Source of the DNA: Promicromonospora iranensis
GTDB lineage: Bacteria > Actinomycetota > Actinomycetes > Actinomycetales > Cellulomonadaceae
NCBI RefSeq assembly: GCF_028994775.1
Contig: NZ_JAJQMN010000005.1
Coordinates: forward strand, 124,001 to 188,000
Reading direction: 5' to 3'
Length of the DNA: 64,000 nt
The notes beneath the pieces are model-generated. The model ran no database searches, was not told the DNA's origin, and saw only the letters and a program-made list of their open reading frames with translations. Positions within the stretch are counted from its first letter, which is position 1; each line of letters opens with the position of its first letter. Made by a program: the position numbers and the translations under genes. Below, in pieces: positions 50,985 to 58,655 of this stretch.

Positions 50985-51090
50985 GATGGTCGGTAGTCCG
51001 TCCGGCGGTCGGCATTCCGTCAGGTGATCGGCATTCCGAGCTACCGATCACCTGACGTATTACCGACCGCCTGACGGACTACCGACCATC
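50985..51090. repeat. Giant hairpin made of 19-bp tandem units (member 2)
   Basis: A 106-bp inverted repeat: arms of about 50 nt pair with roughly six mismatches around a TTCCGAG-type loop near 51034-51040. Each arm is built of three tandem copies of a 19-bp unit (GGTCGGYAKTCCGTCMGGY-like). It lies after the NmrA gene stop (51136) and before the alcohol dehydrogenase start, so it may act as terminator. Its inner unit closely resembles the hairpin at 62887 (shared TTC-CGAG or TTCGAG loop, TCAGGTGRTCGG stem). Confidence 0.85.
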
Positions 51091-51135
51091 CAGCGCGGGC
51101 CCGCCAGCGGGAGCCGCCCGCGCAGGCCCGCCCGC

Positions 51136-51993
51136 TCAGGAGCGGGTTCGGGGGAGCGCGTCGGCGAGCGGGGTCGCCGGGCGGCCCAGGAGGCGGGCCA
51201 GGTCGTCGCTGTCGGTCTCCAGGTCGCCCGCGGCGATCGACGCGTCGAGGCCCGCGACGAACCCGGCGGTGCCGGCGTCGAGCCCGTGCTGCTGCAGTTC
51301 GGCCTGGAAGTCCGCGACGGACAGGTCGCGGTGCGCCACCTTGGTGCCGGTGACGTCGCTGATCGTGGCCGCGAGCTCGTCGTAGCCGAACGACTCGCCG
51401 CCGAGCTCGTAGACGGCGTCACCGTCGTCGTCGGAGAGGAGCGCCGTGACGGCGGCGGCGGCGAAGTCGGCGCGCGGGGCGGCCGAGATCTTGCGGCCGG
51501 CGGTCGCTCCCACGATCTCGCCGCGCTCGAGGTACTGGTCCAGCTGTCCGGTGTAGTTCTCGGTGTACCAGCCGTTGCGAAGCAGGGTGACCGGGACGCC
51601 CGACGCACGCAGCGCGGCCTCGGTCGCCTCGTGCTCACCCGCGAGCGGGTTGGACGTGCTGCCGGCCTTGAGGATGCTGGTGTAGGCGATGCGCTCCACG
51701 CCGGCGGCCTTGGCGGCGTCGACGACCGCGGTGTGCTGGGGCACCCGCGCCCCCGCCTCGCTGCCCGAGACGAACAGCAGGCGCTGCACGCCGTCCAGGG
51801 CCGCGGGCAGGGTCTCGGGCCGGGAGTAGTCGCCCTCGCGGACCTGGACGCCGCGCTCGGCGAGATCCGCGGCCTTGCTCGGCGTGCGGACGATCGCCAC
51901 GACGTCGGTGGCGGGAACTCCCCGGGACAGGAGTTCCTCGATGGCGGTGCGGCCGAAGGGGCCGGTCGCTCCGGTGACGGCGTAGGTGGTCAT
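51136..51993 (-). CDS. NmrA-family NAD(P)-binding oxidoreductase
   Basis: 285 aa from ATG 51993, chosen because GGAGAG lies 7 nt upstream (a further ATG at 52005 overlaps that ribosome site). Atypical SDR of the NmrA/QOR2 type: N-terminal V-T-G-A-T-G-P-F-G (residues 6-14), A-I-V-R-T-P-S-K after strand 2, T-L-L-R-N-G-W-Y-T-E-N-Y near 142-153. Usually an NAD(P)H quinone or azo-type reductase or redox sensor. Divergent from the HxlR gene at 52085, which probably controls it. Confidence 0.9.
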   Translation of the reverse strand: MTTYAVTGATGPFGRTAIEELLSRGVPATDVVAIVRTPSKAADLAERGVQVREGDYSRPETLPAALDGVQRLLFVSGSEAGARVPQHTAVVDAAKAAGVERIAYTSILKAGSTSNPLAGEHEATEAALRASGVPVTLLRNGWYTENYTGQLDQYLERGEIVGATAGRKISAAPRADFAAAAVTALLSDDDGDAVYELGGESFGYDELAATISDVTGTKVAHRDLSVADFQAELQQHGLDAGTAGFVAGLDASIAAGDLETDSDDLARLLGRPATPLADALPRTRS

Positions 51994-52072
51994 GAAACTC
52001 TCCATTGCTCAAGTGGTTGCCAGCGGGAAGCACTAACGATTCGAAAGTACACTACATTCCGTCGGTGCGCGG

Positions 52073-52085
52073 TATCCTGGGCCGG
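52073..52085 (+). promoter_or_regulatory. -10 box of the hxlR-like gene
   Basis: TATCCT (52073-52078) ends 6 nt before GTG 52085. The intergenic region 52030-52065 holds AGTACACT-type repeats that could be the HxlR binding site shared with the NmrA gene. Confidence 0.45.
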
Positions 52086-52582
52086 TGAGCCTCACCGATC
52101 TGGAGTCCGCCGCCCGGGAACCTGCCGCCCGGGCCTCTGCAGCGCCGGACGACACCCCCACGCAGGCGCTGGTGGCCGACGTCTTCGCGCGCGACTGCGA
52201 CTCCCGTGCCGCCTTCGAGGTCGTCACCTCGAAGTGGGCCTCGCTCGCCCTGCTCGCGCTCGGCGAGGGCGGCTACCGCTTCAACGCGCTGCGCCGGCGG
52301 GTCGAGGGGGTCAGCGAGAAGATGCTCTCCCAGACGCTCCAGGCGCTCGAACGGGACGGCATGGTCACGCGCGAGGTGGTCACGACCATCCCGCCGCGCG
52401 TCGAGTACGCGCTGACGCCGCTCGGCGAGGGCGTCGCGGAGAAGCTGCGCTCGCTCGCGGACCTGCTGGAGGCCAACGTGGCAGAGGCCGCACGAGAGGC
52501 CGCCCCGGGTTCGGCTCAGCCACCGGACCCGAAGCCCGCGGACGGTTCAGGTCCCGCGGCCGGTCCAGGCGGAGGCGCCTAG
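52085..52582 (+). CDS. HxlR-family transcriptional regulator
   Basis: 165 aa from GTG 52085. The HxlR winged helix spans about 35-125: the W-A-S-L-A-L-L-A-L core, F-N-A-L-R-R-R-V-E-G-V-S-E-K-M-L-S-Q-T-L-Q-A-L-E-R-D-G-M-V recognition helix, and Y-A-L-T-P-L-G near the end. Short Ala/Pro/Gly-rich arms flank it. A single Cys (residue 38, D-C-D-S-R) lies just before the fold, where many HxlR sensors carry a redox Cys. Its 3' end overlaps the convergent ArsR gene by 36 bp. Confidence 0.9.
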   Translation: MSLTDLESAAREPAARASAAPDDTPTQALVADVFARDCDSRAAFEVVTSKWASLALLALGEGGYRFNALRRRVEGVSEKMLSQTLQALERDGMVTREVVTTIPPRVEYALTPLGEGVAEKLRSLADLLEANVAEAAREAAPGSAQPPDPKPADGSGPAAGPGGGA

Positions 52583-53281
52583 ACCGGCGCCGCGTCGGCT
52601 CAGGTCGACCGCCCAGGTCTCGCGGAGGACGTCGTGCCCCGTGGGGGTGACGTCGAGGCCCCGTCCCGACCGGTGCCGGACGACCCAGCCGGCCTCGAGG
52701 AACCGCGTGCCGACCGCGGCACCGAGCGCCCCCGCCAGGTGCGGGCGCCGTTCCGTCCAGTCCAGGCATGCCCGCGTCGTCACCCGGCGGACAGATACCG
52801 CGCCGTCGACGTCCACCCCGATCTCACGCAGCCCGACGGCGCCCGCGTCGGTCAGCACCAGCTCGTCGCGGCCCGCGAGCCAGCCGGACCGGACCCAGGC
52901 GTCGGTGAGCGCGGTGCCGAGCCGGCCCGCGAGGTGGTCGTAGCAGAACCGGGCGGCGGCCAGGTACTCCGCGCGCCGGCTGCGGCGGTACCCCGAGACG
53001 GGGGCGGCGTCGGCGACCGTGCCGAGGGACTCCAGGGCGTGCGCGACCTCCCGGCCCGCGAGCGCGTAGTACCGGTGCCGGCCACGGGTCTCGCAGGTCA
53101 CCAGGCCGGCGTCCACCAGGACGGACAGGTGGCCCGAGGCGGTGGACGCGCTCACACCCGCCGCCCGCGCCAGCTCGCCCGCCGGGCGCCGGGTGCCGTC
53201 CATGAGCAGGTTCAGGAACGTCGAGCGGGCCGGGGTGGACAGTGCCCGACCCAGCGCGGTGAAGTCGCGGTCCCGGGTCAT
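52547..53281 (-). CDS. ArsR-family winged-helix regulator
   Basis: 244 aa, ATG 53281. N-terminal ArsR-type helix-turn-helix at about 10-95 (R-S-T-F-L-N-L-L-M-D-G-T-R-R-P-A-G-E-L-A-R-A-A-G-V-S-A-S-T-A-S-G-H-L), then a second, less familiar half with R-A-C-L-D-W-T-E-R-R-P-H-L-A-G-A-L-G near 180-200, a block found in long ArsR proteins. The Cys pair of metal sensors is absent. Divergent from the ACT-domain gene (53372), with 90 bp between, so it may regulate it. Confidence 0.87.
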   Translation of the reverse strand: MTRDRDFTALGRALSTPARSTFLNLLMDGTRRPAGELARAAGVSASTASGHLSVLVDAGLVTCETRGRHRYYALAGREVAHALESLGTVADAAPVSGYRRSRRAEYLAAARFCYDHLAGRLGTALTDAWVRSGWLAGRDELVLTDAGAVGLREIGVDVDGAVSVRRVTTRACLDWTERRPHLAGALGAAVGTRFLEAGWVVRHRSGRGLDVTPTGHDVLRETWAVDLSRRGAGLGASAWTGRGT

Positions 53282-53359
53282 GGGGCCCTGCTGAGGGTCC
53301 GACTCATGGGCCGACCGTACGGCCGCGACATTTCGGCGTCCACCGTAGCGTTCCCGTCC

Positions 53360-53372
53360 TACGGTCCCGCCA
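53360..53372 (+). promoter_or_regulatory. -10 box of the ACT-domain gene
   Basis: TACGGT (53360-53365) ends 6 nt before ATG 53372, which favours this as the first of several possible in-frame ATG starts. Confidence 0.45.
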
Positions 53373-53872
53373 TGACACGACCGATGACGACACGGCAGAT
53401 GACGACACGGCAGATGACGACACGGCAGATGACGACCCCACCGATGCAGGACATCGAGGTCCACCTGCCCGACCGTCCGGGGGCGCTCGCCGACCTGGGC
53501 CAGGCGCTGGGCGAGGCGGGCGTCAGCCTGGAGGGCGGCGGCGTCTGCACCGTCGACGGCCGTGCGGTGGCGCACTACCTCGTGCACGACGGCGCCCGCG
53601 CGCTCCGGGCGGTCGAGGAGGCCGGGCTGGGGCCGGCGGCGGTGCGCGACGTCGTGCTCGCGCGGCTGGACCAGGAGGTGCCCGGTCAGCTCGGCACGCT
53701 CGCGCGGCGCCTGGGCGACGCCGGGGTGAACGTGCTGGTCCAGTACAGCGACCACGCCGGCAACCTGGTGCTCCTCGTGGCCGACGACGACGCGGCGACA
53801 TGCCGTGCGGTGGTGGCGCGCTGGGGGAGCCGCGGGCTCACCGCGCACGGAGGGCGCGCAGCCGGCCGATGA
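53372..53872 (+). CDS. ACT-domain protein
   Basis: 166 aa from ATG 53372. Five further in-frame ATGs (53384, 53399, 53414, 53429 and 53444) follow because the 5' end is three 15-bp repeats each encoding M-T-T-R-Q; the folded part begins at M-Q-D-I-E-V. Two ACT-like modules (about 25-95 and 98-150) show the L-P-D-R-P-G-A-L-A-D-L-G and V-P-G-Q-L-G-T-L-A-R-R-L-G-D-A-G-V-N-V motifs. Such proteins bind amino acids as regulatory modules; the ligand is unknown. The 3' end overlaps the convergent SDR gene by 35 bp. Confidence 0.85.
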   Translation: MTRPMTTRQMTTRQMTTRQMTTPPMQDIEVHLPDRPGALADLGQALGEAGVSLEGGGVCTVDGRAVAHYLVHDGARALRAVEEAGLGPAAVRDVVLARLDQEVPGQLGTLARRLGDAGVNVLVQYSDHAGNLVLLVADDDAATCRAVVARWGSRGLTAHGGRAAGR

Positions 53873-54716
53873 CGGTCCAGGCGATCATGCGCGTCATCCG
53901 CAGCGGGCCGTACCGGACGCCGGTCGCGAACGGCGCCTCGCCCCGCAGGACCGCCTCGGCGCCGCCGTCCACGAAGTGCACCTGCCCCGTGGTGAACGCG
54001 GCGTCCGGCGACAGCAGCCAGGCGATCGCGGCGGCGACCGGCTCGACGGGACCGGGCATCCCGAGGGGCTGCGGCAGCGCGTCCTGGAGCACCCGGGCGC
54101 TCGCGGGGTCCGAGAGCACGCCGCGCCGGGCGGCCTCGGTCTCGACGATGCCCGGCGCCACCGCGTTGAGGAGGATTCCGGCACCGGCCCAGTTCTCGTC
54201 GACGGCGGTGCGGCGCAGCCACCGGTTGAGAGGGATCTTGGTCGACCGGTAGACGACTGCCCCACGTCCTCGTGCCACGAGGGTGCCGGCTATGGCCACG
54301 GCGCGACGCTCGTCGTCGGCGAGACAGGCGTCGACGAGGTCGGCATCACCCGGGGAGAGTGACGACGAGGAGCTCACCACTACCGCGCGGGGCTGGGGTG
54401 CGCGCGCCAGGTCGTCGCGCAGGGCGTTCAGCAGCGCGACGGTGCTGAAGTAGTTGAGCCGGACAGCGACGTCTCCGTCTCCGCTGCCCGCCACGAGTGC
54501 GACGCCGTCGATCCCCGCAGGAGCGAGGTTCCGGACCTGCTCGACGGTGAAGCTGCGGTCCTCGGCGGTGGTGAGGTCGGCCCGGACGTCGGCCGTCTCC
54601 CCGATGCCGCACCGGATGACGTGGGCGCCGCTCGCCTCCAGCCGCGCCGCGAGAACCTCGCCGATCCCCGAGTCGGTACCGGTCACCACATAGGTCCGGC
54701 CGGTGTGCTCCGGCAT
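53838..54716 (-). CDS. SDR family oxidoreductase
   Basis: 292 aa, ATG 54716 with AAGGAGA upstream. SDR fold with cofactor loop V-T-G-T-D-S-G-I-G (about 11-19), then S-S-S-S-S in the catalytic Ser region and V-V-Y-R-S-T-K as the Y-x-x-x-K pair, and G-I-V-E-T-E. The usual N-N-A-G is replaced by V-A-G-S-G, so it is a divergent member. The divergent TetR at 54817, with its duplicated operator between, probably represses this gene. Confidence 0.87.
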   Translation of the reverse strand: MPEHTGRTYVVTGTDSGIGEVLAARLEASGAHVIRCGIGETADVRADLTTAEDRSFTVEQVRNLAPAGIDGVALVAGSGDGDVAVRLNYFSTVALLNALRDDLARAPQPRAVVVSSSSSLSPGDADLVDACLADDERRAVAIAGTLVARGRGAVVYRSTKIPLNRWLRRTAVDENWAGAGILLNAVAPGIVETEAARRGVLSDPASARVLQDALPQPLGMPGPVEPVAAAIAWLLSPDAAFTTGQVHFVDGGAEAVLRGEAPFATGVRYGPLRMTRMIAWTVIGRLRALRAR

Positions 54717-54767
54717 GTCTTCTCCTTTGTCGACCGTTGCCAGGTCGACCCTGGCCAGAGTGTATTG

Positions 54768-54796
54768 ATGCACTAGTGCATTATGCACTAGTGCAT
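54768..54796. promoter_or_regulatory. Duplicated TetR operator
   Basis: Two perfect 14-bp palindromes ATGCACTAGTGCAT, at 54768-54781 and 54783-54796, one base apart, forming a 33-bp near-palindrome including flanking TG/CA. They lie between the SDR start (54716) and the TetR start (54817), one helical-turn-and-a-half apart, as expected for cooperative TetR binding. Confidence 0.8.
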
Positions 54797-54803
54797 CACG
54801 CGC

Positions 54804-54817
54804 TAGGGTAGAGGCCA
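54804..54817 (+). promoter_or_regulatory. -10 box of the tetR-like gene
   Basis: TAGGGT (54804-54809) ends 7 nt before ATG 54817, directly downstream of the duplicated operator. Confidence 0.5.
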
Positions 54818-55413
54818 TGGGGCAGCAGATCGGAGTTCGTGCGCGACGACGTGCCGAGACGCGGGGCGCCATAGTCCGCGCGGCCACCAGACTGTTCCTC
54901 GAGCGTGGCGTGGCCGCGACGTCGATCGACGACATCGCGGCCGGGGCGGGGATCGCGCGCCGCACGTTCTTCCTGCACTTCCCGTCCAAGGAGGACGTGC
55001 TCTTCCACTATCTGGAAGGTCACGTCGGCCGGGCGGCCGAAGCCCTGGACGGCCTGCCCGCACAGGCAAGCCCTGCCCAGGGTGTCGCCGCAGTGATGGC
55101 GGTGCTGGTCGACCTCTTCGAGGACCCGGCTGCGGGTACGGACGAGCTCGCCGACCTTCGCGCCGAGCTGGTCACAACGGCGCGCGGGCTGCCGGCCTCG
55201 CTCGTCGTGCGGCTGCAGCGCGCGCAGTCCGACCTGGTCGGCGCGCTCCGTCGGCAGTTCCCTGACCCTGCCGGCTGGCCGTTGATATCGGCGCACCTCG
55301 GGGCCTGCATGGGTGCCGCGACGGCGGCGGCGGTCGCCGTCGAGCGGCCCGAGGCGCGGGCCGCCGCGATTCGGGACGCGGTCGGCCGCGCGGGCGCGGG
55401 CTTCGGGGCCTGA
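54817..55413 (+). CDS. TetR-family transcriptional regulator
   Basis: 198 aa from leaderless ATG 54817. Helix-turn-helix at about 25-65 (A-T-S-I-D-D-I-A-A-G-A-G-I-A-R-R-T-F-F-L-H-F-P-S-K-E-D-V), C-terminal ligand domain of common TetR type. It probably binds the paired palindromes directly upstream and represses both itself and the divergent SDR gene. Confidence 0.9.
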   Translation: MGQQIGVRARRRAETRGAIVRAATRLFLERGVAATSIDDIAAGAGIARRTFFLHFPSKEDVLFHYLEGHVGRAAEALDGLPAQASPAQGVAAVMAVLVDLFEDPAAGTDELADLRAELVTTARGLPASLVVRLQRAQSDLVGALRRQFPDPAGWPLISAHLGACMGAATAAAVAVERPEARAAAIRDAVGRAGAGFGA

Positions 55414-55434
55414 CCGGCTGGCGGATCGCCCGCG

Positions 55435-56277
55435 TCAGGCGGCGACCCCGGCCAGTTCCGCGGAGCGGTCCCACAGCCGGCGGGCGAGGTCGGCGTCCCG
55501 CGCCTGCGGGTTGACGCGGCGCGCGACACGGCCGCGCTCGTAGTACGCGCCCGACTGCCAGCCGACGCCGGGCTCGGTCTGCGCGAACCGGACCAACTGC
55601 GCGGCGCCCCTCTCGGGCGTGGCCAGGACCAGCTTTCCGATCCGGCTCTGGTACAGCGGCCGCAGGACGCTCGTGCTCTCCGTGCCGAAGCTCGTCGCGA
55701 CGACACCCGGGTGGAACGCCGCGGACGAGAGCCCTCGGTCGTGGAAGCGCCGGTGCAGCTCCGTGGTGAACAGGATGTTCTCGAGCTTCGCCGTCCCGTA
55801 CGCGCGGTGCGGCGTGAAGTCCCGGTCGTGGTCGAGGTCGTCCACGTCGAGGTGCCCGAAGAGCCGCGCGCCGGCGCTCGACGTCTGGATGACCGAGGCG
55901 CGGCTCGCGAGGAGCTTGTCCAGGAGCAGGCCGGTCAGCAGGAACGGCGCCAGGTGATTGACCTGGAACGTTCGCTCGTGGCCGTCGACGGTCTTGGTGC
56001 GGTCTCCGAGGATGCCCCCGGCGTTGTTCGCCAGCACATCGATGCGCGGGTACGCGTCGTCGAGCTCGGCGGCCAGGCGGCGCACGTCCGCCAGGCGGGT
56101 GAAGTCGGCGACGAAGTGGTCGCCGCCGACCTCGCGGGCGACCTTCGCGGACTTCTCCGGCGAGCGCCCGACGATCGCGACGTGGTGGCCGGCGGCGCTG
56201 AGCAGCCGGGCCGCGGCGGCGCCGATCCCGTCGCTCGCGCCGGTGATGACGATGGTCCTGGGGGAGGTGCTGTCCAT
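55435..56277 (-). CDS. SDR family oxidoreductase (retinol-dehydrogenase-like)
   Basis: 280 aa. ATG 56277 is chosen because a -35 TTGACA and -10 CATGCT on the minus strand place transcription at this ATG; ATG 56289 would add four residues. Classical SDR: V-I-T-G-A-S-D-G-I-G, N-N-A-G-G, catalytic S-S-A-G and Y-G-T-A-K. The G-R-S-P-E-K basic residue after strand 2 favours NADP. Divergent from TetR at 56343. Confidence 0.9.
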   Translation of the reverse strand: MDSTSPRTIVITGASDGIGAAAARLLSAAGHHVAIVGRSPEKSAKVAREVGGDHFVADFTRLADVRRLAAELDDAYPRIDVLANNAGGILGDRTKTVDGHERTFQVNHLAPFLLTGLLLDKLLASRASVIQTSSAGARLFGHLDVDDLDHDRDFTPHRAYGTAKLENILFTTELHRRFHDRGLSSAAFHPGVVATSFGTESTSVLRPLYQSRIGKLVLATPERGAAQLVRFAQTEPGVGWQSGAYYERGRVARRVNPQARDADLARRLWDRSAELAGVAA

Positions 56278-56284
56278 GTCGAAC

Positions 56285-56313
56285 AGCATGCAGTGGGTGG
56301 CACAGTGTGTCAA
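56285..56313 (-). promoter_or_regulatory. Promoter of the leaderless SDR gene, with TetR half-palindrome
   Basis: On the minus strand TTGACA (56308-56313) and CATGCT (56285-56290) are exactly 17 nt apart, and ATG follows 7 nt later. The imperfect palindrome GGTGGCACAGTGTGTCAACC (56296-56315) covers the -35 and is the likely TetR operator. Confidence 0.6.
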
Positions 56314-56328
56314 CCATGGCGCATCGTG

Positions 56329-56343
56329 TAGCCTCCTGCCCCA
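56329..56343 (+). promoter_or_regulatory. -10 box of the 56343 tetR-like gene
   Basis: TAGCCT (56329-56334) ends 8 nt before ATG 56343, supporting this start. Confidence 0.45.
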
Positions 56344-56978
56344 TGGACCGCAGTACGGACAGCACCACGAACCAGCCCCGCACCGGCCTTCGGGAGCGCA
56401 CCCGCCGGGCGATCCAGAAGGAGGTCACCGAGGCCGCGGAGCGGCTCTTCGTCGAGCGCGGGTACGAGGCGACGACGATCGGGCACATCGCCGAGGCCGT
56501 CGGGATGTCGCGCCGCACGCTCTACCGGTACTTCTCGACCCGGGAGGACGTGGTGCTCGGGAAGCTCGACGTCGTGACCGACGAGGTGCTCGTCGCGCTG
56601 CGTGCGCGGCCCGCCGGGGAACCTGTCTGGGTCTCCCTGAGGCACTCGTTCGACGGGATGATCGCGCACCTCGACGCCGCCGCGAGCTCCGGTCTAGCGG
56701 TGCCCATGCAGCGCATCATCCTCGAGACGCCGGGCCTGCGGGCGCGCTACCTGGAGAAGTTCGAGCGGGTCGAGGCCATGGCGGAGCTGGTCGTGCGCGA
56801 GCGGGCGGACGCGGCGGGGAAACCCTGGGCCGCCGACGACCCCACGCCGCGCGCCGTCGTCGCGGCCGCGCTGGGCTGCGTCCTGGCTGCCGAGCACGCG
56901 TGGCTCGCCGGAGGCGCCACGGAGTCGATGGCGCTGCTCGTCGACCGTGCCATGGCCGCCGTCGGGCCGCGGGACTGA
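56343..56978 (+). CDS. TetR-family transcriptional regulator
   Basis: 211 aa, ATG 56343. Helix-turn-helix near 25-70 (R-G-Y-E-A-T-T-I-G-H-I-A-E-A-V-G-M-S-R-R-T-L-Y-R-Y-F). The C-terminal half (about 95-205) is the ligand-binding bundle. Divergent from the SDR gene it probably controls through the palindrome at 56296-56315. Confidence 0.9.
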   Translation: MDRSTDSTTNQPRTGLRERTRRAIQKEVTEAAERLFVERGYEATTIGHIAEAVGMSRRTLYRYFSTREDVVLGKLDVVTDEVLVALRARPAGEPVWVSLRHSFDGMIAHLDAAASSGLAVPMQRIILETPGLRARYLEKFERVEAMAELVVRERADAAGKPWAADDPTPRAVVAAALGCVLAAEHAWLAGGATESMALLVDRAMAAVGPRD

Positions 56979-56983
56979 CGTGC

Positions 56984-57457
56984 CTACGCCACTTCGACGT
57001 GCGTCCGTGCCGCTTCCACGAAGTCGAAGATGGCCTGCCGGGACACGTCGCGCGCGTCCTTGAAGTCCTCAGCAGGGGTGCGCAGGGTGAGCAGGTCGAC
57101 GCTGTCGATGGCCTGCTGCGCGAGCCCGATCAGCTGCGGGGACTCCGTGACGAGCTGGACCCGGAACATCGCCTCGAGCGCGGCCGTCCGCAGCCGGTAG
57201 GTCTCGTAGCGGATCGCGTCGGGGTCGGCGCTCTGGCGCTCCTCGTGAGCCGCGTACCAGCGGTCGATCTGTGCTCGGCGCAGGCTGACGAGCGCGCCGC
57301 CGTACGTCGTGTACGCGCTGACCCGCTCCTGGCGCAGGCGCTCGTTGCGTTCGAACCGCTCGGCGTCCGCCCGGTTCCTCCGCTGGAAGTAGTGCGTCGC
57401 CAGCGAGCCGAGCAGCGTTCCGACGACGGCGACGATGCTGGTGACGATGATTTCCAT
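56984..57457 (-). CDS. Small protein with N-terminal membrane anchor
   Basis: 157 aa from ATG 57457. Residues 1-22 (I-I-V-T-S-I-V-A-V-V-G-T-L-L-G-S-L-A) form one membrane helix; the rest is Arg/Glu/Ala-rich, predicted mostly helical (R-R-N-R-A-D-A-E-R-F-E-R-N-E-R ...), and probably cytoplasmic coiled coil. I do not recognise the family; similar short 'hypothetical' proteins with this layout are common in actinobacteria. It converges on the TetR gene, with 5 bp between. Confidence 0.75.
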   Translation of the reverse strand: MEIIVTSIVAVVGTLLGSLATHYFQRRNRADAERFERNERLRQERVSAYTTYGGALVSLRRAQIDRWYAAHEERQSADPDAIRYETYRLRTAALEAMFRVQLVTESPQLIGLAQQAIDSVDLLTLRTPAEDFKDARDVSRQAIFDFVEAARTHVEVA

Positions 57458-57530
57458 GAGCGGAAGCCAACCATGTCGTGTCGTCCTCGAGATCCCCGGC
57501 CCACGCATGCGACGTCGGAACGGGCGCCCC

Positions 57531-57543
57531 TAGACTCAAAAAA
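57531..57543 (+). promoter_or_regulatory. -10 box of the quinone-reductase-like gene
   Basis: TAGACT (57531-57536) ends 6 nt before ATG 57543, with an A-run between; a leaderless start. Confidence 0.55.
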
Positions 57544-58655
57544 TGGCAGCGATCCCTGAGGTGATGAAGGCCGTACAGCTCGTCGGGCACGGTGGTCTCG
57601 ACCAGCTGGTCCATCGGGACGACGTGCCGACGCCGGTGCCGGATGCCGGCGAGGTGCTCATCGAGGTGCATGCCTGCGGCATGAACAACACCGACGTGTG
57701 GGTCCGGGAGGGTGCCTACGGCACCGAGACCGACGCCGCCGAGGTGTCGACGTGGCGGCGGGGCCGGTCCACCCTGACGTTTCCCCGGATCCAGGGCACC
57801 GACACGGTGGGCCGCATCGTCAACGTGGGCGAGGGAGTGCCGAGCGAGCGGATCGGCGAGCGCGTGATGGTGGACTTCAGCATCTACAACCGCCCCGAGG
57901 GTGACGACAGCCTGGCGGACATCGACTACATCGGCCACGGGCGCGACGGCGGGTACGCCGAGTACACGGTGGTCCCGGCCGAGAACGCCTACGAGATCAC
58001 CTCCGCCATCGGCGACGCCGAGCTGGCGACGTTCTGCTGCGCGTACCTGACCGCCGAGCAGATGCTCGACCGCGCGCGGTTGGCCAAGGACGAGCGGATC
58101 CTGGTGACCGGCGCCTCCGGTGGGGTGGGGTCGGCGATCATCCAGCTGGCCCGGGTGCGCGGGGCGGTGCCGTACGCCGTCACGAGCCCCGGCAAGGAGG
58201 ACGCCCTGCGGGAGATCGGCGCCGAGGACGTCATCCTGCGGAACGCCGCCGACCTGGTGGCCGAGGCCGAGCGCGTGGTCGACGGCCCGGTCGACGTGGT
58301 GGCCGACCTGGTCGCCGGCCCGATGTTCAACGACCTGCTGCGCATCCTCCGGCCGGAGGGCCGGTACACGACGGCGGGCGCCATCGGCGGCCCGGTGGTG
58401 AACCTCGACCTCCGCACGATGTACCTCAAGCAGCTGGAGCTGCACGGGTCGTCCCAGGGCACCCGGACCGCGTTCCGCCGGCTGGTGCGCTACATCGAGG
58501 CCGGCGCCGTCCGGCCGCTGCTCGACCGGACCTACCGGCTCTCGGACTTCCACGCGGCGCAGACCGCGTTCATGAGCAAGGCCTACATCGGCAAGCTCGT
58601 GGTCGTCCCCGACCGGCACTGGGCAGAGATCGGAGCGCCGCATGCAGCACCGTGA
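57543..58655 (+). CDS. Zinc-type alcohol dehydrogenase / quinone oxidoreductase-like protein
   Basis: 370 aa, ATG 57543. Medium-chain dehydrogenase fold: N-terminal GroES part with H-A-C-G-M-N-N-T-D near 42-50, and Rossmann V-T-G-A-S-G-G-V-G-S-A near 187-197. Zinc-site residues after the Cys are not the usual set, which suggests a quinone reductase-like, zinc-free enzyme. The proline-racemase-family gene starts inside its 3' end (14-bp overlap), so the two form an operon. Confidence 0.87.
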   Translation: MAAIPEVMKAVQLVGHGGLDQLVHRDDVPTPVPDAGEVLIEVHACGMNNTDVWVREGAYGTETDAAEVSTWRRGRSTLTFPRIQGTDTVGRIVNVGEGVPSERIGERVMVDFSIYNRPEGDDSLADIDYIGHGRDGGYAEYTVVPAENAYEITSAIGDAELATFCCAYLTAEQMLDRARLAKDERILVTGASGGVGSAIIQLARVRGAVPYAVTSPGKEDALREIGAEDVILRNAADLVAEAERVVDGPVDVVADLVAGPMFNDLLRILRPEGRYTTAGAIGGPVVNLDLRTMYLKQLELHGSSQGTRTAFRRLVRYIEAGAVRPLLDRTYRLSDFHAAQTAFMSKAYIGKLVVVPDRHWAEIGAPHAAP

